A stretch of DNA of 8,097 bases from Gammaproteobacteria bacterium. Lineage in GTDB: Bacteria; Pseudomonadota; Gammaproteobacteria; CAISUE01. Below, in pieces: positions 1 to 5,902 of this stretch. The translations under genes were made by a program, and so were the position numbers. The stretch lies in assembly GCA_947378515.1 (NCBI GenBank), contig CANCKG010000019.1:1-8097 (forward strand). The letters are read 5' to 3'. The notes beneath the pieces were generated by a model. It was not told the DNA's origin. It saw nothing but the letters and a program-made list of their open reading frames with translations, and searched no databases. The stretch's first letter is position 1. Every line of letters begins with the position of its first letter.

Positions 1-73
1 AGGTCGTCAGTTGGTGTCTTTCAGCAGTTAATAAGTCGGGCTGGAAATGTTTGAAAGCGTTGAATTTACTCAT
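1..73 (-). CDS. Partial unidentified protein, N-terminal 24 codons only
   Basis: An ATG on the minus strand at 73-71 opens a frame that stays open to the left window edge. It begins MSKFNAFKHF and continues QPDLLTAERH, and has no stop in its 24 codons. A GGAA sequence lies about 8 bases before the ATG and could act as a weak Shine-Dalgarno. Further upstream, TTGTAG (136-131) and TAACTT (113-108) are separated by 17 bases and could be a promoter. The gene has the same direction as the kinase/ATPase fusion gene that ends at 214, but the 140-bp gap contains a hairpin, so a separate transcript is likely. The piece is too short to identify, and no signal peptide or membrane segment is visible in it. 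The call rests on the plausible start context and could be a chance open frame. Confidence 0.45.
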   Translation of the reverse strand, partial: MSKFNAFKHFQPDLLTAERHQLTT

Positions 74-174
74 GACATTTGTTCCGAACGATGCTAAATG
101 GTTGGTTAAGTTACCCAGCCTCACGTGGAACTACAAAAACCATTTGTGATACCAATTAAACACCGAACCGCGAT

Positions 175-197
175 GGGTAGCCACAAGGGGGCTACCC
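175..197. terminator. Hairpin after the kinase/ATPase fusion gene, possible terminator
   Basis: GGGTAGCC (175-182) and GGCTACCC (190-197) form a perfect 8-bp stem with a 7-base loop. On the minus strand the hairpin begins about 16 bases after the fusion gene's TGA stop (216-214), which suits a terminator. No T-run follows it on either strand, so it is not a textbook intrinsic terminator. It may instead protect an mRNA 3' end or be a dispersed palindromic element. Confidence 0.4.
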
Positions 198-213
198 TCT
201 ACGCGTTATTTAA

Positions 214-1779
214 TCACAGACTTGACAATAAGTCATTCACTCGGCTGTTGAGCGTTGCATAACGGTGTTCATCTTGAGCGTCGATCACCAGAGCCATTTC
301 TAGCTCTTCTGGCACCAGTAATTCTTGATCTTGCCGCTGCATATGTAAAACATCCAGAGTGGCTTCAGAAGGGTCGCGATGCACCGCTTGACGCAATTCA
401 ATTCTGGCTTCTAAGGTTTTTAAGGGCGCTGCACACGCTAAAATAATCAGTTGAACACCTAGGCACTTGGCTAACTGGACAAAATGTGTTCGCTGCGCAC
501 GTTTTAAGAAAGTCGCGTCAACCACGACTGAAAAACCAGCGGTTATCACGTGTTTGGCGAGTGAGCTTAAGCGTTCGTAGGTTTTTTCAGTGGCATCAGA
601 TGAATAGATATGATGATTTAATTTTGAATGCGATGGTTCTAAATGATTTAAATCATGCAATTGTTTGCGAATCACGTCGGAACGTAAACGAATGACGCCG
701 CGCTCATGCACCAGCGTTTGAGAAACTGTCGATTTTCCAGAGCCAGCCAAGCCAGTCGTTAAAAATAATACCGCCGGTTTTTTAACGGTGAAACTTTTTG
801 CTAAGTGTAAGTATTGACGGCTAAGCAGCAGGATTGCATCACGTTCTTTTGCTTGATGGGCATGGCTTAAATTAAATAACTGTATTTTGGCGCGAACCAG
901 GGCGCGGTAACACAAGTAATAGCTTAAAGTTGCCAGACCCGCGTAGTCACCGGTATATTCTAAATAATAACTGGTCAATTGATTGGCATAAGAAACGCAA
1001 TTTTTGACATGTAAATCCATGACCAAAAAAGCTAAGTCCGCGATTGGATCGGTCCAGCGTAATTCATCATTAAATTCGATTGCATCAAAAATGATCGGTT
1101 TATCGCCTATCATGGTGATATTGCCTAAGTGAATATCACCGTGACATTCTTTGATGAAGCCTAAGGCTTTACGCTGTAAAAAAATATCGTGTAAGCGAAT
1201 ATTGCTTTGTTCGGTCCAATTTTTTAAGTGATCGAGCAGGCTAAGATCCGTGAAGTCATGTAAGAGTGGCGCGATTTGACTGAAATTTTGCAAGACCGGT
1301 TCGGCAATTTGTTGTGGCGTGCCAAAATGCGCTTTTGGCGGAATAACGTTAGCATTTTGGTGAAAGCGCGCTAGTAAAATCGCTACATCGTCGATGATTT
1401 TGGAGGTTAATTCGTGTTGGTTCAATACTTCTGTCAGTAAGCGATCTTGTTGAAATTCACGCATTAAAATAGCGTATTCAACCGTGTCGCCGTCACCTGA
1501 AAAACGCGGGTTTTCGGAGCTGCCGGTTATGGGTATGGCGGCTAGATAAATGTCTGGTGACAGTGCTTGATTAGCGCGCACTTCTTGATGACAATAAAAA
1601 CGTCGTTTAGCTAAGGTGGAAAAATCCAGAAAATCAAAATTTACTGATTTTTTAATTTTATACGCAAAATAGCCGGTCAGTAACACCCAGGAAATATGCG
1701 TTTCAATGATTTTAAAGTATTTGACTGGATGGTCATAGAGCGCGGGGTTTTGTAAGCGTTCGAGTAGTAATGCAGACAT
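214..1779 (-). CDS. Bifunctional aminoglycoside phosphotransferase-like kinase / P-loop ATP-binding protein
   Basis: This 521-residue protein has two nucleotide-using domains in one chain. Residues about 30-300 resemble the aminoglycoside/choline kinase (APH) fold. The Brenner-type catalytic loop HGDIHLGN is at 213-220, with catalytic Asp215 and Asn220, and a metal-binding Asp232 follows in IFDAIEF. Residues about 335-521 form a P-loop kinase/ATPase domain with Walker A GLAGSGKST at 343-351 and a conserved-looking DAT segment near 421. This is the architecture annotated in databases as bifunctional aminoglycoside phosphotransferase/ATP-binding protein (COG2187 plus COG0645). The true substrate of the family is, to my knowledge, not settled, and antibiotic resistance should not be inferred. 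There is no signal peptide or membrane segment, so it is probably cytosolic. The ATG at 1779-1777 has only a weak GGAT sequence upstream. The gene stands alone between two hairpins. Confidence 0.85.
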   Translation of the reverse strand: MSALLLERLQNPALYDHPVKYFKIIETHISWVLLTGYFAYKIKKSVNFDFLDFSTLAKRRFYCHQEVRANQALSPDIYLAAIPITGSSENPRFSGDGDTVEYAILMREFQQDRLLTEVLNQHELTSKIIDDVAILLARFHQNANVIPPKAHFGTPQQIAEPVLQNFSQIAPLLHDFTDLSLLDHLKNWTEQSNIRLHDIFLQRKALGFIKECHGDIHLGNITMIGDKPIIFDAIEFNDELRWTDPIADLAFLVMDLHVKNCVSYANQLTSYYLEYTGDYAGLATLSYYLCYRALVRAKIQLFNLSHAHQAKERDAILLLSRQYLHLAKSFTVKKPAVLFLTTGLAGSGKSTVSQTLVHERGVIRLRSDVIRKQLHDLNHLEPSHSKLNHHIYSSDATEKTYERLSSLAKHVITAGFSVVVDATFLKRAQRTHFVQLAKCLGVQLIILACAAPLKTLEARIELRQAVHRDPSEATLDVLHMQRQDQELLVPEELEMALVIDAQDEHRYATLNSRVNDLLSSL

Positions 1780-1862
1780 GGGTTATCCAGAAGTAAGGCT
1801 GTCAGTCTTAAATGTTAGTCCCGAGATAACTATTCACCATATTTCTCCATTTCTTGCGTAGA

Positions 1863-1871
1863 TATATACCA
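1863..1871 (-). promoter_or_regulatory. Possible extended -10 promoter for the kinase/ATPase gene
   Basis: On the minus strand, TGG (1871-1869) is directly followed by TATATA (1868-1863), which matches an extended -10 element (TGn then TATAAT-like). No good -35 hexamer lies 17 bases upstream, as is usual for extended -10 promoters. Transcription would start near 1856 and leave a leader of about 77 bases before the ATG at 1779. This is an inference from consensus only. Confidence 0.3.
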
Positions 1872-1963
1872 GTGGCTCATTACGCGACGATGATTAATAG
1901 TTAGCCTCGAGAAATAAAATCGCTCTTATCATCCGCTATGGCTATGGGCCTTCAAGATGTTAG

Positions 1964-1982
1964 CCCCGGGCAACGCTCGGGG
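1964..1982. terminator. GC-rich hairpin after infA, possible terminator
   Basis: CCCCGGGC (1964-1971) and GCTCGGGG (1975-1982) pair over 8 positions, one of them a G-T wobble, around an AAC loop. On the minus strand the hairpin starts 13 bases after the infA stop codon (1998-1996), the usual distance for an intrinsic terminator. No T-run follows, so release may be inefficient or Rho-assisted. Its compact, very GC-rich stem contrasts with the AT-rich surroundings. Confidence 0.45.
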
Positions 1983-1995
1983 AACAGCGAGGTTT

Positions 1996-2217
1996 TTAGC
2001 TTTTTTCACGGAACACGATACGACCTTTGCTTAAGTCATAAGGTGTCATTTCGACGCGAACCCGATCGCCTTCTAAAATACGAATATAATTTTTGCGCAT
2101 TTTACCCGAAATATGGCATAAAACGGCATGACCGTTATCTAATTGCACGCGAAACATGGTACTAGGCAGGGATTCGCTTACTATGCCTTCCATTTCAATG
2201 ACATCTTCTTTCGCCAT
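1996..2217 (-). CDS. infA: Translation initiation factor IF-1
   Basis: IF-1 binds the A-site of the 30S subunit and works with IF-2 and IF-3 during translation initiation. The 73-residue product is one residue longer than E. coli IF-1 (72) and carries the family's hallmark stretches: MAKED at the start, TMFRV near 20-24, [14 protein letters not shown] at 35-48, and [13 protein letters not shown] at 58-70. It is a single OB-fold domain. The start is clear: AGAGG lies 5 bases before the ATG. The gene is monocistronic here, with a hairpin after its stop and 218 bp to the divergent tRNA-Ser. A neighbouring tRNA-Ser(GGA) is also found beside infA in E. coli (serW), although there both genes lie on one strand. 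A 228-base open frame on the opposite strand (1938-2165) is only its shadow. Confidence 0.98.
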   Translation of the reverse strand: MAKEDVIEMEGIVSESLPSTMFRVQLDNGHAVLCHISGKMRKNYIRILEGDRVRVEMTPYDLSKGRIVFREKS

Positions 2218-2333
2218 GTAAACCTCTTTTATAAACTACAATGTCATTAGCTATTCACGCGGTCCACGCCGTTGATGTTGTGTCCGAATGCCAAATAACT
2301 AACCGTTAGCCGATGATTTTAAGTAAAATACCG

Positions 2334-2362
2334 TTGACAAGCAACTTAAATCTCGGTAAGGT
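2334..2362 (+). promoter_or_regulatory. Probable promoter of tRNA-Ser
   Basis: A perfect -35 hexamer, TTGACA (2334-2339), is followed after exactly 17 bases by TAAGGT (2357-2362). The -10 matches consensus at three positions, including the key second A and last T. The perfect -35 with standard spacing is what one expects for a strongly expressed stable RNA gene. Initiation near 2369 would leave a 5' leader of about 67 bases to be removed by RNase P. I found no better alternative closer to the tRNA. Confidence 0.55.
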
Positions 2363-2435
2363 TGGCTTCTTTTGTTAAATCAGTTTAGTTGATTTTCCGA
2401 AAAAAACCTAACGTGTTGTATTTAAAGAGTAAACT

Positions 2436-2526
2436 GGAGAGGTGTCCGAGCGGCCGAAGGAGCTTGATTGGAAATCAAGTATACGGTAACCCCGTATCGA
2501 GGGTTCGAATCCCTCTCTCTCCGCCA
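2436..2526 (+). tRNA. tRNA-Ser (anticodon GGA)
   Basis: This is a complete class II tRNA with encoded CCA. The acceptor stem GGAGAGG (2436-2442) pairs with TCTCTCC (2516-2522), the last pair being G-U. The anticodon stem CTTGA/TCAAG (2463-2467, 2475-2479) encloses the loop TTGGAAA with anticodon GGA at 2470-2472, which reads UCC and UCU. The long variable arm typical of tRNA-Ser is a 6-bp stem ATACGG/CCGTAT (2481-2486, 2492-2497) with a 5-base loop. The T arm GAGGG/CCCTC surrounds TTCGAAT (2504-2510). The discriminator G is at 2523, as expected for serine identity, and CCA is at 2524-2526. The sequence is very close to E. coli serW as I recall it. The gene has its own candidate promoter upstream and a strong terminator 80 bases downstream. 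Confidence 0.98.
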
Positions 2527-2605
2527 ATTTGAACCGCAGTATGGGCGAGTCTTTATGGCCCGCCCGTTGGCAAGGGATATAACGAATTTATCCTTCGATC
2601 GAAGC

Positions 2606-2648
2606 CAGATATAAAAAAAGCACCCATCGGGTGCTTTTTTTATATCTG
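2606..2648. terminator. Bidirectional intrinsic terminator between tRNA-Ser and hpf
   Basis: The two 20-base arms (2606-2625 and 2629-2648) are perfect inverted repeats around the 3-base loop ATC. The core stem AGCACCC/GGGTGCT is flanked by a run of seven A on the left and seven T on the right. It therefore works as a GC hairpin plus U-tract when read from either strand. It lies 80 bases after the tRNA (plus) and about 160 bases after the hpf stop (minus), and probably ends both convergent transcripts. Confidence 0.93.
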
Positions 2649-2682
2649 TTGAAAAGTATTCAAACTCTCGCTATGGAGATCA

Positions 2683-2775
2683 GCGGTTCGACAAACCGCC
2701 AGTAAAGCCAATTTGGACGCGCTTTAGCGCGCCCGCAGGGTTGAGGAGCGAAGGAAACTGAAATCATCCCTCGCT
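2683..2775. repeat. Cluster of three small inverted repeats downstream of hpf
   Basis: Three hairpin-forming units follow each other between the bidirectional terminator and the hpf stop. The first is GCGGTT/AACCGC (2683-2688, 2694-2699). The second is GGACGCGC/GCGCGCCC (2715-2722, 2727-2734) with one mismatch and a TTTA loop. The third is AGCGAAGG/CCCTCGCT (2747-2754, 2768-2775) with one mismatch and a 13-base loop. None is followed by a T-run. They would all lie in the 3' untranslated part of the hpf mRNA if transcription runs on to the terminator. They could be REP-like palindromes or mRNA-stabilising structures. The function is unknown. Confidence 0.45.
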
Positions 2776-2811
2776 TTAAACGACGAAGCTTTTCGCGAAT
2801 TCTGCTAAAAA

Positions 2812-3126
2812 TTAACCACCGCGTCTGCGGTCGTCTAATTCTTTTTCTTTATGGCGTTGAATTTGCGTTTCTAATTTCTTGACCATCAAATCAATCGAAG
2901 CATACATGTCTTCGGTTTCAGCCGTTGCATGAATCGCTTCATGATGGGGCAAATGAAGCGTGGCTTTGGCACTTTGGAGATTTTTTTCGACTGAAAGAAT
3001 GATATCGGCGCTCATGGCTTTATCAAAATGACTTTCTAAATGGTGCATTTTTTCAGTTGCGTGAGCTTTTAAGCCGTCGGTCAATTCTATGTGACGGCCC
3101 GTAAATGTTAAAGTCATTGTATTCAT
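2812..3126 (-). CDS. hpf: Ribosome hibernation promoting factor (short HPF / RaiA family)
   Basis: HPF binds the 30S subunit in the mRNA/tRNA channel of idle ribosomes and promotes dimerisation (100S) or storage. The 104-residue product has the family layout: FTGRHIELTDGLK at 8-20, HLESHFD at 29-35, VEKNLQSAKATLHL at 46-59, and IHATAETEDMYASIDLMVKKLETQI at 65-89, then a basic tail. It is near the length of E. coli HPF (95) and lacks the C-terminal dimerisation domain of long HPFs. A start at 3162 would add 12 residues, but the likely promoter (-10 at 3166-3161) would begin transcription near 3154, downstream of that ATG. The ATG at 3126-3124 has AAAGGGA about 8-9 bases upstream and is preferred. 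In E. coli hpf sits beside rpoN and ptsN; here it stands alone, divergent from gmhB. Confidence 0.95.
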   Translation of the reverse strand: MNTMTLTFTGRHIELTDGLKAHATEKMHHLESHFDKAMSADIILSVEKNLQSAKATLHLPHHEAIHATAETEDMYASIDLMVKKLETQIQRHKEKELDDRRRGG

Positions 3127-3127
3127 C

Positions 3128-3156
3128 TTGGTTTCCCTTTTAAATTCCGATAAGCT
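3128..3156 (+). promoter_or_regulatory. Weak candidate promoter for the gmhB-priA operon
   Basis: TTGGTT (3128-3133) and TAAGCT (3151-3156) are separated by 17 bases on the plus strand. Initiation near 3163 would give a leader of about 25 bases before the gmhB ATG. The match to consensus is modest. The site would overlap the 5' end of the hpf transcript and lie face to face with the hpf promoter, so the two could compete. Confidence 0.3.
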
Positions 3157-3160
3157 TAAC

Positions 3161-3188
3161 ATTCTAGCCGATTGTACGCGAGGTGCAA
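3161..3188 (-). promoter_or_regulatory. Probable promoter of hpf
   Basis: On the minus strand, TTGCAC (3188-3183) is followed after 16 bases by TAGAAT (3166-3161), which differs from the -10 consensus at one base. Transcription would start near 3154, 28 bases before the preferred hpf ATG. The -35 hexamer occupies the bases just before the gmhB start codon, so it overlaps that gene's ribosome-binding site. Confidence 0.6.
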
Positions 3189-3710
3189 ATGAGTTTAATT
3201 ATTCTTGATCGAGATGGGGTGATAAATTACGACTCCCCCGCCTTTATTAAAAGTCCCAACGAGTGGCAGCCATTGCCCGGTAGTTTAGCCGCTATTGGCC
3301 GGTTAACCCAGGCAGGGCACACGATTGCGATTGCTACCAATCAATCGGGTGTCGGCCGTGGCTTGTATGATTTAGCGACTTTGGCGGCGATTCACGCCAA
3401 AATGTTAACCATGGTCAAAGATCATGGCGGTGAGATTGCGTTGGTGTGTTTTTGCCCCCATCGGCCCGATGAAGGCTGCGCATGTCGCAAACCCTTGCCG
3501 GGTTTGTTTGAGCAAATAGGTCAATTATTGCAAGCGGATTTGCGTCAAGCGATCGCGATTGGTGATAGTTTGCGCGATATTGACGCCGCTCGTGCCGCTG
3601 GTGCTACGCCAATTGGTGTTAAAACCGGTAATGGTCGAAGCTTAATAAATCAACCAGGCTTACCGCTATTTGACAATTTAGCCGCTTGGGTTGAAGATTT
3701 CATCGCTTAA
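3189..3710 (+). CDS. gmhB: D-glycero-D-manno-heptose 1,7-bisphosphate 7-phosphatase
   Basis: GmhB removes the 7-phosphate from heptose bisphosphate during ADP-heptose synthesis for the LPS inner core. It is a cytosolic HAD-superfamily enzyme. The 173-residue product shows the HAD motif LDRDG with nucleophile Asp7 and acid/base Asp9, then ATNQSG with Thr50 as motif II. The GmhB-type zinc loop CPHRPDEGCACRKP gives ligands Cys89, His91, Cys97 and Cys99, with motif-III Lys101, and IGDSLRD supplies Asp126 and Asp130. This zinc loop separates it from other HAD phosphatases; histidinol-phosphatase (HisB-N) is the nearest alternative. The ATG at 3189 has AGG five bases before it; a GTG at 3183 would lie inside that signal and is rejected. 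Its stop overlaps the priA start by one base (TAATG), so the two are co-transcribed. No other heptose gene is in view. Confidence 0.93.
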   Translation: MSLIILDRDGVINYDSPAFIKSPNEWQPLPGSLAAIGRLTQAGHTIAIATNQSGVGRGLYDLATLAAIHAKMLTMVKDHGGEIALVCFCPHRPDEGCACRKPLPGLFEQIGQLLQADLRQAIAIGDSLRDIDAARAAGATPIGVKTGNGRSLINQPGLPLFDNLAAWVEDFIA

Positions 3711-5902
3711 TGCCAGCTATCGTTCACGTGGTTGTGCCAGGGCCCTTTTACCAAGCCTTTGATTATTTGCAGCCGAGCGATTGGTTAAGTTCGCCTGTTT
3801 TGGGTGCGCGGGTATTAGTGAATGTTCGCAACAAAGAACAGGTTGGCATTGTGGTCGGGTTTGCAGACATTAGCCATGTGCCTGTGGCTAAATTAAAATG
3901 GCTGCTAAAGATTCTTGATTACGCCGCCTTGTTCGATGCTTCACAACGGCAATTCATTGCCTGGCTGGCTGATTACTACCATGCTCCCTTAGGGGATATG
4001 TATACTCTAGCGTTACCGGCTTTATTGCGAAGTGGTCAGATGGCGAGTATTCAAGCGATCACCCTGGTGCGTTTGACAGTGGAAGGTCGAGATCTTGCAC
4101 CTGATAAGTTGCGCCGCTCGAGCGCCCAGCTAGCCTTGTGGACATATTTACAGTCAATGCCAGCAGGAACGTTCAAGAGTCAATTAACCGCCCTCAATCA
4201 TAGTTCAGCGGCGCTTCGTGCCTTGGTGCAAAAAGGCTTGGTCGAATCAATTAAACAGCTACCCTTGATCCCCGTGACGCAATTGGCGCCAGCCTTAGAT
4301 GCCAATGAAGCTCAAAAAATCGCGATCGATGCAACGTGCGCGGCCCTGGGTCAGTATCACGCCTTTATGCTCTTTGGTGTGACGGGTTCTGGCAAGACAG
4401 AAGTGTATTTACAAATCATTGCCCACGTGTTAGCGCGGGGTGAACAAGCCTTAGTGTTAGTGCCAGAAATTGGCTTAACTCCGCAAACGGTGGCACGCTT
4501 CACCGATCGTTTTGGCGGCGTCGTATTAGCCTTGCATTCGGGCTTAAGTGAGCGCGAACGGCTAGAGGCTTGGTTGGCGGCTCAACGTGGTCGTGTGAGC
4601 GTGGTGATTGGCACCCGTTCGGCCCTCTTAGTGCCTTTTAAAACATTAGGCTTAATCATCGTCGATGAAGAACACGATAGTTCGTATAAGCAGCAAGACG
4701 GAATTCGTTACAATGCCCGTGATGGCGCGGTGGTGCGGGCTTTTCAGCTGCACATTCCCGTCATGCTTGGCTCAGCTACCCCATCACTCGAAACCTGGTT
4801 AAATGTCGTTAAGCAGCGTTATCAAATATTGCGTTTAGCGAATCGCACTTTGGAGGCTAAGCCGCCGGCGCTGCATTTGATCGATTTGCGCAGTCAGCCT
4901 TGGCACAATGGTTTATCGACCGTACTCATTGACGCGATGCGCGTCCAATTAACGCTTGGCAATCAAGTCTTGTTGTTTTTAAATCGGCGTGGCTTTTCCA
5001 GTAGTTTAGTGTGTCATTCTTGTGGTTGGTCACCGCATTGTTCATGTTGTGATAGTGCCCTCACCTGTCATACCGAACCCAAAAAATTAGCCTGCCATCA
5101 TTGCGGCTATGAAACCAAGTGGCGTTATAGCTGCAAAGCCTGTGATCACCCATTGGCGCCCATGGGCACCGGCACGCAACGCGTGAGTGAAACTTTAAGT
5201 CAGTTATTTCCCGATGTGCCGTTGCAGCGGATCGATCGCGATTCGACCAAGCACAAAGGTAGTTTTGATGCGATGTTAGCGCAAATTCATGAAGGGCACG
5301 CGCAAATTTTGGTCGGCACCCAAATGTTGGCCAAAGGCCACCATTTCCCTAATGTTACTCTGGTCGGAATTTTACAAGCCGATAGCGGTTTATACAGCGC
5401 AGACTTTCGTGCGGTAGAACGCTTAGCGCAATTAATTGTGCAAGTGGCAGGACGCGCCGGTCGAGCTTCTAAGCCTGGCACGGTGTATATTCAAACACTG
5501 TGGCCTGATCATCCGATGTTGCAACAGTTATTGCTAGGTGGCTATGAAGCCTTTATTCAAGCCGCTCTACCTGAGCGCGACCGGGCCAGCTTGCCGCCCT
5601 ATCGGTTTGTGGCATTATTTGGTGCTGAAGCAAAAATAAATAAACGTGCCTTGGACTTTTTACTAACAGTGCGAGAACAATTGCAACTGAGTAATATTAA
5701 CGGTTTACAACTATTAGGGCCCGTGCCTGCCTTTAAAGAAAAGCGCGCTAATTATTATCGCGCGCAATTATGGTTGCAGAGTAAAGATCGGCGGGTGCTA
5801 TCTGTGGCGATTGAGTATATTCAACGCTATTTGGCGGCGCACGCCAAAGAAGCCCGCACGGTCCGCTGCTTCATGGATATCGATCCTTATCAGATGGATT
5901 AA
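3710..5902 (+). CDS. priA: Primosomal protein N' (replication restart DNA helicase PriA)
   Basis: PriA recognises stalled forks and D-loops and reloads the replicative helicase through PriB/DnaT or PriC-type partners. At 730 residues it is almost the E. coli length (732). Residues 1-105 are the 3'-end-binding domain, followed by a winged-helix region to about 195. The superfamily 2 helicase core has Walker A GVTGSGKT at 223-230, Walker B DEEH at 319-322, motif III GSATPS at 354-359, GTQMLAKGHHFP at 536-547 and QVAGRAGR at 578-585. The zinc-binding insertion contains Cys435, 438, 444, 447, 462, 465, 475 and 478, the full set of eight. All catalytic motifs are intact. The ATG shares its A with the gmhB stop and has no clear Shine-Dalgarno, which suggests translation is coupled to gmhB. 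The stop codon overlaps that of the convergent xth gene. Confidence 0.98.
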   Translation: MPAIVHVVVPGPFYQAFDYLQPSDWLSSPVLGARVLVNVRNKEQVGIVVGFADISHVPVAKLKWLLKILDYAALFDASQRQFIAWLADYYHAPLGDMYTLALPALLRSGQMASIQAITLVRLTVEGRDLAPDKLRRSSAQLALWTYLQSMPAGTFKSQLTALNHSSAALRALVQKGLVESIKQLPLIPVTQLAPALDANEAQKIAIDATCAALGQYHAFMLFGVTGSGKTEVYLQIIAHVLARGEQALVLVPEIGLTPQTVARFTDRFGGVVLALHSGLSERERLEAWLAAQRGRVSVVIGTRSALLVPFKTLGLIIVDEEHDSSYKQQDGIRYNARDGAVVRAFQLHIPVMLGSATPSLETWLNVVKQRYQILRLANRTLEAKPPALHLIDLRSQPWHNGLSTVLIDAMRVQLTLGNQVLLFLNRRGFSSSLVCHSCGWSPHCSCCDSALTCHTEPKKLACHHCGYETKWRYSCKACDHPLAPMGTGTQRVSETLSQLFPDVPLQRIDRDSTKHKGSFDAMLAQIHEGHAQILVGTQMLAKGHHFPNVTLVGILQADSGLYSADFRAVERLAQLIVQVAGRAGRASKPGTVYIQTLWPDHPMLQQLLLGGYEAFIQAALPERDRASLPPYRFVALFGAEAKINKRALDFLLTVREQLQLSNINGLQLLGPVPAFKEKRANYYRAQLWLQSKDRRVLSVAIEYIQRYLAAHAKEARTVRCFMDIDPYQMD

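Noticed and set aside
3..149. 49-codon plus-strand open frame from the left edge
   Set aside because: Its product looks unlike a coding sequence, and the minus-strand frame in the same bases has a proper start. A real gene tail cannot be fully excluded.
214..1779. Aminoglycoside resistance gene
   Set aside because: The APH-like fold is shared with many small-molecule kinases. The fusion family is chromosomal and widespread, and no resistance or mobility context is present.
2312..2340. Divergent infA promoter using TTGTCA opposite the tRNA -35
   Set aside because: At 17-base spacing the -10 would be ATCATC, which is a poor match. No infA promoter can be supported.
2500..2526. Integration site at the 3' end of tRNA-Ser
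   Set aside because: No second copy of the tRNA 3' end and no integrase gene occur in the window.
3127..3162. Longer hpf start at 3162, adding 12 residues
   Set aside because: The likely hpf promoter would start transcription near 3154, after that ATG. The extension has no family counterpart, and the ATG at 3126 has the better Shine-Dalgarno.
3183..3188. GTG start of gmhB two codons earlier
   Set aside because: It lies within the ribosome-binding signal of the ATG at 3189, and the HAD nucleophile spacing fits the later start.
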